From positions 62,001 to 126,000 of the forward strand of contig CAWJGS010000006.1 in assembly GCA_963842575.1 (NCBI GenBank): 64,000 nucleotides of DNA, written 5' to 3'. The notes under the pieces were generated by a model, which did no database searches, was not told where the DNA came from, and saw only the letters and a program-made list of their open reading frames with translations. The position numbers and the translations under genes were made by a program. This document shows positions 57,806 to 64,000 of this stretch, piece after piece. The stretch comes from JACDER01 sp963842575. Lineage in GTDB: Bacteria; Actinomycetota; Thermoleophilia; Gaiellales; Gaiellaceae. The first letter of the stretch is position 1; each line of letters begins with the position of its first letter.

Positions 57806-58660
57806 CTACTCACCCGCGCGCCGCCGCGCCACGCGCCAGGCGCGGAAGCCACGGGGAGCTTGGGCCGCGAGACGGAACGGGCGGACGAAGTAGGCGGCCA
57901 CGATCCCCGCGGTCCCGTGACGGGCAAGAGGATCGAGTTGTCGGAGCAGGCCGGGCGGCGGCGTGAGCTCCGACACGATGTAACCCAGCTTTCCGGCGAG
58001 GCCAGGCGCCTGGACCAGGCGCTCGAATCCCATCGCGGTCGGAGGAACCGAGCTGCCGCGGAGGAGCACCTCGGCCGATCCACTCTCCGCCAGCCCGAGC
58101 CGGGCGGAGAGGTCGACTCCTTCGGGAACCAATGAGAGGCCGACAGCGAGCGCCGTTTCGGCGCGGAGCCGGCGAGCGAGGAGCGCCGCTTCCTGCCAGA
58201 CCTCGATCGGCACTTGCCGAAGGGCACGTACGAGATCCTCGAGCGGCGCTCCGCCCGGCCCGCTTGCGGCGGCATGCAGCCCGACAAGCAGTGCTCGAGC
58301 CGCCAGGCCGGGGATTTGCACGACATCGCCGTCGGTCCCGAGCGGCAACGGTTCGCAGTCCCGTACGAGCTCGTCCCAGAGTTCCTCGTCGGTGGCCTCG
58401 ACACCGAGGAACCCACGGTGCAGCTCGACGCAGACATTGTCCACCGCCCGGTACCACCTCTCGTGGTGACTCTCCCGCTGGACTCGCGTCTGGTCGGAGA
58501 CGAGCGGCTCGAAGCCGAGCCCGGCGGCGATCGACTCCGCACGGGGCAGCTCCGCCGGCGGAACCAGCAGGTCGATGTCCCAGTAGTGGCGGCCCTCGCC
58601 TTCCGCGTAGAGCCAGCGCTTGATTGCCGGGCCCTTCAGGAGGATGCTGCGGATGCCCAC
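57806..58660 (-). CDS. NTase_5-like nucleotidyltransferase family protein
   Basis: A 284-residue protein of the uncharacterised nucleotidyltransferase family PF14907. The signature is ILLKGPAIKRWLYAEGEG followed by YWDIDLLVPPAEL (DxD metal motif). Helical stretches follow, such as HERWYRAVDNVCVELHRGFL and AARALLVGLHAAASG. In-frame sequence upstream of the GTG at 58660 looks like genuine protein (DPLDEAAHRHRSDLAAVELV) back to about 58740, overlapping the RibA-RibD gene, but has no ATG, GTG or TTG. So the N-terminus is either truncated or starts at a rare codon such as the ATT overlapping the upstream stop. Members occur in polysaccharide and lasso-peptide loci. Confidence 0.7.
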   Translation of the reverse strand: MGIRSILLKGPAIKRWLYAEGEGRHYWDIDLLVPPAELPRAESIAAGLGFEPLVSDQTRVQRESHHERWYRAVDNVCVELHRGFLGVEATDEELWDELVRDCEPLPLGTDGDVVQIPGLAARALLVGLHAAASGPGGAPLEDLVRALRQVPIEVWQEAALLARRLRAETALAVGLSLVPEGVDLSARLGLAESGSAEVLLRGSSVPPTAMGFERLVQAPGLAGKLGYIVSELTPPPGLLRQLDPLARHGTAGIVAAYFVRPFRLAAQAPRGFRAWRVARRRAGE

Positions 58661-58733
58661 AGCTTCCAGCGCGGCGACGAGCTCGACCGCCGCCAGGTCG
58701 CTGCGGTGCCGGTGGGCTGCCTCGTCCAGGGGA

Positions 58734-60086
58734 TCAATCCGCGACTCGAAGATCGCCTGCGAGCAGCAGGTCGTTCCCGGCGCGATAGACGGACTGGTTC
58801 GTGATGCTGAGCCCGTTGGCGACCGAGACGATGTCGAGGTCGCCCACTGCTTCCGTTCCGGCCCCCAGGATGGTCGGCGCGATGCCGACGATCAGTCGAT
58901 CGGCCAGTCTCGCCTTCAGAAACGACGTTAGAACCCGGGCGCCTCCCTCGACGAGGACGGAGCGAACTCCCAGGCCTCGGAGCAGCCGCAAGGCCTCGCC
59001 GGCGTCCACGCCGGCCGGATGCGGGCTGACTGAGTGTACGGCGACACCGTGGTTCAGAAGGACGAGCCGCCTCTCGGCCTGCGCCTGGCTCGTCGAGATG
59101 ACCATCGTGCACGCGTCGTCCTCGAGGATCCTCGCGTCACTCGGGACGCGGAGCATCGAGTCGAGGATGACGCGGACGGGTGAGACCCCGGGAACAAGGC
59201 GCACGGTCAGCCGGGGATCGTCGGTGAGGACGGTGTGGATCCCGACGAGCACGGCGTCGCTCGTTGCCCGCAGCGCGTGAGAGATCCGCCGCTCCTCCTC
59301 TCCACTGATCCATTTGCTGTCGCCGGTCCGCGACGCGATGCGCCCGTCGAGCGTCTGCGCGTACTTCAGCACGACATATGGGCGCGAGGACGATTCGCGC
59401 ACGTGCCCGAACAGGGCGTGAACGTCAACGGCTTCCGCGATCATCTCCGGCGCTGCCACCGACGCGGCGGAGTGACCGAGGCGGCCCTGTTTCGACCGTA
59501 GGTACGTGAGGTTTCGAGCGTGGGGCGCGGTCGCAGCAGACACGACCTCGTCGACCTCGATGCCATTTCTCCTCAGGCCCTCCACCTTGCGGGGATTGCT
59601 CGTGAGCAACCGCACCGAGCGGACTCCGACGAGCGCCAAGCATTGCGCCGCCTCCGCATAGTCGCGCCCGTCTGCGGGGAAGCCCAGCAGATGGTTCGCA
59701 TCGACCGTGTCGTATCCGTTCTCCTGCAGGACGTAGGCGCGCAGTTTGTTGACGAGCCCGACTCCACGCCCTTCCTGCCCGGTCGCGTATACCAGCACGC
59801 CGCGCCCCTCCCGCCCGATGGCCCCAAGCGCATTCCGCAATTGGAGCCCGCAATCGCAGCGCCTCGACCCGAGGGCGTCCCCGGTCAGGCATTCCGAGTG
59901 CACGCGCGTGAGCACGGATGAGCCTTCACCGAGCTGACCCTTGACGAGAACGACGTAGACGTATCCCGAGGGATACTCGAACGCGCGCAGCTCGAACTCC
60001 CCGTTGTCGGTCGCGAAGAGCGTCCGTGCCACCTCGGCCGGTTTGTCGCCCCCGCGCGTCTCGGCCTCCATCCGCGGTCGATTCAA
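58734..60086 (-). CDS. GTP cyclohydrolase II - RibD reductase fusion
   Basis: A 450-residue fusion. Residues about 20-215 are GTP cyclohydrolase II: zinc motif SECLTGDALGSRRCDCGLQL (three Cys), GRGVGLVNKLRAY and LLTSNPRKVEGLRRNGIEV. Residues about 240-450 are a RibD C-terminal reductase domain: RPYVVLKYAQTLDGRIASRT, GIHTVLTDDPRLTVR, and SVLVEGGARVLTSFL. The deaminase domain of RibD is absent. The pair would open GTP to the diaminopyrimidine and reduce its ribose to ribitol without deamination. Normal riboflavin genes are not seen nearby. The start is TTG 60086 or ATG 60071, 5 nt after the NHL gene. This suggests a specialised pyrimidine or flavin-like product rather than housekeeping riboflavin. 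Confidence 0.85.
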   Translation of the reverse strand: MNRPRMEAETRGGDKPAEVARTLFATDNGEFELRAFEYPSGYVYVVLVKGQLGEGSSVLTRVHSECLTGDALGSRRCDCGLQLRNALGAIGREGRGVLVYATGQEGRGVGLVNKLRAYVLQENGYDTVDANHLLGFPADGRDYAEAAQCLALVGVRSVRLLTSNPRKVEGLRRNGIEVDEVVSAATAPHARNLTYLRSKQGRLGHSAASVAAPEMIAEAVDVHALFGHVRESSSRPYVVLKYAQTLDGRIASRTGDSKWISGEEERRISHALRATSDAVLVGIHTVLTDDPRLTVRLVPGVSPVRVILDSMLRVPSDARILEDDACTMVISTSQAQAERRLVLLNHGVAVHSVSPHPAGVDAGEALRLLRGLGVRSVLVEGGARVLTSFLKARLADRLIVGIAPTILGAGTEAVGDLDIVSVANGLSITNQSVYRAGNDLLLAGDLRVAD

Positions 60087-60091
60087 GCGGC

Positions 60092-61867
60092 TTACGACCG
60101 GTTTTGCAAGAAACGCCGATCATCGGGTCGGCTGGTGGAGGTTCCCTGCGGCTCCCACCGAAGTCGCAGGACGCGATGATGACAGTGGTCGGACACGACA
60201 ACCTCCTCTGCCGTGGTCAACTGCGCCCACCTTGGCTGATTGAGGAACGGGAGCCGGGTCCCGGGGATCGAAGCGAGCTCCCACAGCAGCTCGCCCGACT
60301 CCGCGCCCGCGAGCACACGGTTGTTGCCGGTGTCGGCGACCACGAGAACCCCGGTCGGTGAGACCTCTGCGTAGCGAGGGCCGCTAAAACGAAACCAGGC
60401 GGAGTCCGAGCGGAACGCGCGCAGCTCGGTGACTGCTGCTCCGTCCGCTCCCACCCACAAGACGCGGTGGTTGCCCGAGTCGCAGACGAGGACGAGGTCG
60501 TTCTCGAGGAGCTGGGCGCTGTGTGGATCTTTGAGGGTTTCCCGCCCGGCGTCGCCGCCGACCGTCCGGAAGATCTGCCCGTTCCAGTCGGCTTCGACGA
60601 CGAGCCCGAGAGGCGCGTCGGTGATCAGCAGATGGCCGTTCGGGAGTAGGCGGACGTCGTGCGGGTCGTCAAGCGACAGCCCGCCGTCGAGCTGGTCGAG
60701 CCCGCGGAGCACCTCGCCCGACGGAGCCACCTCGAGCACGCGCCCGTTCCGGCCGTCGGCGACGAGGAGCGAGCCGGAGGGAAGCATCCGCGCGCATCGC
60801 GGCCAGAAGAGTTGTGCCGTCCGCTCCAGCGGCCACGGGTTGTGCGCGCCGTTCTCCGCGACGACGACTCGATCGTGAGCGGTATCGCAGACCAGGAGCC
60901 CGCCGCCGGCGAGCGTCTCGACGGACCGCGGAAACGAGAACCATCTGGGCTGGGCCGGTGGCTCCCCGTACTGCACCACGACCTCGCCGCCGGGGTCGTA
61001 CTCGACGACCCGGCGGTTGCCCGCATCGCAGACGAGCAGGTTCCCGTCCGGCAGCTTGACGGCAAACGTCGGCGAGGAGAGGCCCTCCGCCGGCTGCGGC
61101 AGAACCTCGACCGTCCCGTCGGCTGCGACCTTCAGGATGCGGTTGTTGCGGGTGTCGGCGACCAGCCGCGTGCCGTCGGCGGCTTCCCACGCCGCGCGCG
61201 GGCTCGAAAGGCGGTTGCCGCGCCTGCCGGGATCGCGCCGGCTTCCTACCTGCTGGACGACCGAGCCGTCACGGGTGAGCTCGACCACGACGTGGCAGAA
61301 CTCGTCTGCGATCAGGAGGTTTCCGCTGCGGAGGAGCTGGACGCTGCCGGCGTACCCCAAGCTGTCCAGGTGGGGTAGATACCAGAGGAGGCGCCCGCTC
61401 ACGTCGACCTCGACTACATCGACGCCGAAAGGCCGGTCGGCGAACGCCACGAGAAACGTGCCCTGCGGCGTCGGCGAGGCGGTCAGGGGCATCCGCTTCG
61501 ACAGCGGGGAGAGATCGAGCGTCGAGACATGCTCCCCGTCGGGAGACAGGAGGACGATCTCCCACTGGGTCACACGCAGGATCGCGAGCGATTCGCCTGC
61601 GACGAAGCCGTACGCGTCGTCGTCCCCCCACTCCGCCGAATCCGCGAGCAGCGCGCCGTCCGGGTCGAGCCTCAGCGTCCGGTACCAGGCCCGCAGGTGC
61701 AGCGATTTTTCGATCGCCAACTCGTCGACGATGACCGTTGTGCCGTCTGCGGCGCGCGCTGCGTAGACCGGGTAGCGCAGCGCCGGGGACGGCAGGCGGA
61801 CGGCGCGCCCGGGCACTTCGGCCGGGCCGTACGTGATGCCCACTTCGTCGACGAGGGCGAAGCCCAT
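60092..61867 (-). CDS. NHL-repeat beta-propeller protein
   Basis: A 591-residue protein without a signal peptide. At least eight NHL-type units are visible: LLIADEFCHVVVEL, LVADTRNNRILKV, LLVCDAGNRRVVEY, LLVCDTAHDRVVV, LLVADGRNGRVLEV, LLITDAPLGLVVEA, LVLVCDSGNHRVLWV, LVVADTGNNRVLAG and VVVSDHCHHRVLRL. The first 150 residues are a different beta-rich region. This looks like two propellers or one large one. The start ATG directly follows the ABC ATPase stop (TAG ATG). It is cytosolic by sequence. Its role is unknown; in the operon it may bind the pyrimidine product, act as a scaffold, or catalyse a rearrangement. Confidence 0.82.
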   Translation of the reverse strand: MGFALVDEVGITYGPAEVPGRAVRLPSPALRYPVYAARAADGTTVIVDELAIEKSLHLRAWYRTLRLDPDGALLADSAEWGDDDAYGFVAGESLAILRVTQWEIVLLSPDGEHVSTLDLSPLSKRMPLTASPTPQGTFLVAFADRPFGVDVVEVDVSGRLLWYLPHLDSLGYAGSVQLLRSGNLLIADEFCHVVVELTRDGSVVQQVGSRRDPGRRGNRLSSPRAAWEAADGTRLVADTRNNRILKVAADGTVEVLPQPAEGLSSPTFAVKLPDGNLLVCDAGNRRVVEYDPGGEVVVQYGEPPAQPRWFSFPRSVETLAGGGLLVCDTAHDRVVVAENGAHNPWPLERTAQLFWPRCARMLPSGSLLVADGRNGRVLEVAPSGEVLRGLDQLDGGLSLDDPHDVRLLPNGHLLITDAPLGLVVEADWNGQIFRTVGGDAGRETLKDPHSAQLLENDLVLVCDSGNHRVLWVGADGAAVTELRAFRSDSAWFRFSGPRYAEVSPTGVLVVADTGNNRVLAGAESGELLWELASIPGTRLPFLNQPRWAQLTTAEEVVVSDHCHHRVLRLRWEPQGTSTSRPDDRRFLQNRS

Positions 61868-62584
61868 CTATGGACGGCCGAGCTCGATCTCGCGATCGCA
61901 GCGGACGAGATCGTCTCGCCTGTGGGTCGCGATCAGGACCGCCACCTCGGGTCGTCGCTCGATCGCGGCCCAGAGAACCTCGACAGCGGCGTCGTCGAGC
62001 GAGCGCGTCGGCTCGTCGAGCAAGAGCAGCGGTGGCTCCCCGATCAGCCCGCGCGCGAGCGCGAGCTTCTGGAGCATCCCCGTCGAACACCGGTCGAGCC
62101 GCCGGGAAAGGATCTCGGCGAGCCCCAGCTCGGCGTCGAGCTCCTCCACCCTCCGGCTTGCCTCGTGCCGGTCGAGACCGCGGATCTTGGCGAAGAAGAG
62201 CAGATTCCTCCGCCCGGTGAGACGAAGGTAGAAGGCGCGATCCTGCGGCAGCAGTGCGCCGACCAGGCTCCGGGCAGCGAGCGAGGCTGCTTCGTGTCCA
62301 CCGATCAGGATGCGACCGCTCGTCGGGGAGAGGGTGCCCAGAATGCAGCGCAGGATCGTCGTCTTGCCGGACCCGTTGCGTCCGCGGAGCGCCACACGTT
62401 CGCCCGCCGACAGCGAGAGGTCGAAGTTGTCGACCACTCGACGCGTGCCGTACTCGCGGCAGAGCCCCTCCACCACGAGGACGCGCTCGGATCCCGACGC
62501 CCCGTCTCGCGCGCGAGCGGCGCCGGGTTCCGCGGATCGAGTCTCGACAGATGCCATATCACTCAGCTTAGGCGGTAGCCCCAT
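61868..62584 (-). CDS. ABC transporter ATP-binding protein
   Basis: An ABC-2-type exporter ATPase of 238 residues. Walker A is ALRGRNGSGKTTILRCI, the Q-loop is in LLPQDRAFYLRLTGRRNLLF, the signature is CSTGMLQKLALARGL (variant of LSGGQ), and Walker B is EPPLLLLDEPTRSLDD, with the H-loop LIATHRRDD. The ATG at 62584 has GGAG at good distance; the N-terminal 40 residues are disordered-looking. Its permease is probably the divergent gene at 63781. The signature lacks the usual LSGG, which is common in ABC-2 drug/polysaccharide exporters. It heads the minus-strand operon. Confidence 0.9.
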   Translation of the reverse strand: MGLPPKLSDMASVETRSAEPGAARARDGASGSERVLVVEGLCREYGTRRVVDNFDLSLSAGERVALRGRNGSGKTTILRCILGTLSPTSGRILIGGHEAASLAARSLVGALLPQDRAFYLRLTGRRNLLFFAKIRGLDRHEASRRVEELDAELGLAEILSRRLDRCSTGMLQKLALARGLIGEPPLLLLDEPTRSLDDAAVEVLWAAIERRPEVAVLIATHRRDDLVRCDREIELGRP

Positions 62585-62612
62585 TTCGAGTCTCCGCATC
62601 TATCGTTCGGAC

Positions 62613-63784
62613 GTGACAGACACGCTGCGTACCCCTGTCCGCAACAAGATTGCCTTCGTCACAGCCGGAAGAGCACCCCACGACCCGGCGGTACTGGAGA
62701 TGCTCCGTCGGGAGTTCAACGAGTTGGAGGTCGACTCCTTTACGGCCTCGGATCTGCTCGGGCCCGAGCAGCGCTCTCTTTCTTCCAGAGCGCGGAATCG
62801 CCTCGTCGCCTACCGCGAGCTCGGCCCGCTGGCTGCTCGCCGGCGGAGACCGGTCAAGAACTACGCGGGATGGACGAGCTCCCGCTTCAACGCCGTCCGG
62901 CGGGCCGCCGCGGAGCGCTTCTCGGGTGACGGCTACGCGTTCACGTTTCAGACCGAATCCCTGTTCGACGCCAGTGTCGTCGGACTTCCACATGTGGTCT
63001 ACACAGCGCACGGAGTCCTCGCGAGCCTCGACTATCCCGGCTTCGATCGGCGCGACTTGTTGCCGAGGTCGTGGATCGAGCTGGAGACGAGCATCTACCG
63101 GAACGCCACGATCGTGTTCACCCGGACCGAGCACCTCGCAACGATCCTCATCGAACGTTATGGGTGTCCCGCACACAAGGTCGTTTGCGTGTACTCGGGC
63201 GGCAACGCGCCCCTACCGCCCGGACCGCCCGGATTTCGACGAGGCGCGGTACGCGGCCAAGCGGATCCTGTTCGTCGGGCTCCGCTGGGACGTCAAAGGT
63301 GGACCGCAGCTGGTCGAGGCCTTCCGCCGGGTCCTCGAGGTTCATCCAGACGCCAGCCTGACTATCGTCGGGTGCAGTCCTCCCGTCCACGTGCCCAACT
63401 GCCAGGTCGTCGGGGTCGTCCCGGCCGAGGAGCTTCGCGGCGTACTACCAGCAAGCCTCGCTCTTCTGTGTTCCTTCGATCCGCGATGCCTTCGGCTCTG
63501 CGTTCATCGAGGCGCTGTCGTATGGACTTCCCGTGGTCACGAGCGACTTCGGTGCACTGCCGGAGTTCGTGCGCGAGGATGTGACCGGCTATTGCGTGCC
63601 GGTCTGGGATGTAGACGCTCTCGCGGAGCGGCTGATCGCTCTGCTCGACGACGCTGCGCTCGCCGCCCGGCTCGGGGCGGCCGGATACGCGCTGACGCAG
63701 GAGCGGTACAACTGGGAAAGCACAGGCGCGCGCATCCGGCACCACATCGAGCGAACCGTCGGCCACCCTGAGGAATCCTCGTGA
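62613..63784 (+). pseudogene. GT4-like glycosyltransferase with two frameshifts
   Basis: GTG 62613 begins a glycosyltransferase of about 390 residues. The N-lobe has NKIAFVTAGRAPHDPAVLEM and FTFQTESLFDASVVGLPHVV, and HGVLASLDYPGFDRRDLL. The frame shifts near 63205 (to RPYRPDRPDFDEARYAAKRI and LFVGLRWDVKGGPQLVEAFR), then again near 63430 to YYQQASLFCVPSIRDAFGSA, FIEALSYGLPVVTSDFG. That last piece is the C-lobe nucleotide-sugar motif. The whole GT-B protein is recoverable with two single-base corrections. Its stop overlaps the permease GTG, so the two are coupled. It is divergent from the ABC ATPase, only 28 nt away. Confidence 0.65.
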
Positions 63785-64000
63785 CCGCCGTTTCCTTGCC
63801 GCGCCGCCGGATTCTGGGCGCAATCGTCTGGCGCGACTACTTGACCAAGCGGTCGTACCGCCTCGCCTTCGCGATGGACGTCTTCAACGGCGCCCTCACG
63901 CTCGCGATCTATTTCTTCATCTCTCGATTCATCGTCCAGCCGAATCTCGCGGAGCTCAACGATGCGCCGAGCTACTTCGCGTTCGCCACTTGCGGCATCC
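63781..64000 (+). CDS. ABC-2 type transporter permease (partial, runs off the window)
   Basis: Starts at GTG 63781 overlapping the glycosyltransferase stop (GTGA). The visible 73 residues are a cytoplasmic amphipathic helix with RILGAIVWRDYLTKRSYRLA, then FAMDVFNGALTLAIYFFISR as the first transmembrane helix, and an FAFATCGI segment. This is the usual N-terminus of ABC-2 permeases for drugs, lipids or polysaccharides. It is the likely partner of the ATPase at 62584. Confidence 0.85.
   Translation, partial: MTAVSLPRRRILGAIVWRDYLTKRSYRLAFAMDVFNGALTLAIYFFISRFIVQPNLAELNDAPSYFAFATCGI

Overview
The window looks like chromosomal DNA of an uncultured, very GC-rich actinobacterium, most likely class Thermoleophilia (Gaiellales or Solirubrobacterales type). 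The reasons are the GC bias, frequent GTG/TTG starts, tight GTGA/ATGA gene overlaps, and families typical of that group (CHRD proteins, Vps62-like membrane proteins, GDE_N_bis debranching enzyme, secreted sulfatases with surface repeats). The lineage is inferred from gene style; no rRNA is present.

Layout. 1-6.7 kb: tail of a membrane protein, a CHRD protein, the first of three Vps62-like membrane proteins, a truncated YihY/BrkB gene fused at its breakpoint to the 3' end of a histidine kinase, the OmpR-type response regulator, a frameshifted PepSY-like gene and a frameshifted secreted protein; 11-bp-spaced TCATC boxes lie in front of these transcription units. 6.7-12.4 kb: cupin, cystathionine gamma-synthase, NrtR-like NUDIX regulator plus oxidoreductase with a promoter/operator, YbjQ protein, broken metallo-beta-lactamase-fold gene, nucleotidyltransferase, flavin-binding oxidase. 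12.4-17.8 kb: a minus-strand carbohydrate operon (SDR, debranching enzyme, GT4) and a CDF metal exporter. 17.8-24.3 kb: a plus-strand run with a divergent FtsH-like protease, a membrane partner, an HExxH protein and a class-A beta-lactamase-fold protein, then fumarylacetoacetase with a companion. 24.3-33 kb: MFS exporter, cupin, secreted propeller-like protein, GFA-TPR fusion, and a TetR/oxidoreductase pair sharing an iteron-bearing divergent promoter. 33-36.6 kb: sulfatase 1 and small proteins. 36.7-48.9 kb: tRNA-Lys, tRNA-Glu, kinase-like gene, cyclase, ChrA, Vps62-like 2, a glycan operon (GT, membrane protein, polysaccharide deacetylase), Vps62-like 3 (frameshifted).

48.9-51 kb: an intact tRNA-Val followed by a 1.9-kb segment carrying one FAD monooxygenase and ending in a perfect 44-bp copy of the tRNA 3' end. 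This is the signature of an integrase-less, att-flanked element. 51-56.9 kb: two secreted GVxG-repeat proteins and sulfatase 2, which ends in four SpaA-like repeats. 56.9-64 kb: a candidate small-molecule or glycan locus. On the minus strand lie an ABC ATPase, an NHL-propeller protein, a GTP cyclohydrolase II-RibD reductase fusion, an NTase_5 protein and an aldo/keto reductase; divergently, a glycosyltransferase and an ABC-2 permease.

At least twelve single-base frameshifts in nine genes are visible, often with both reading frames still clearly conserved. Consensus error in the assembly is as likely as real decay, so these genes are given as full spans with the break points stated.
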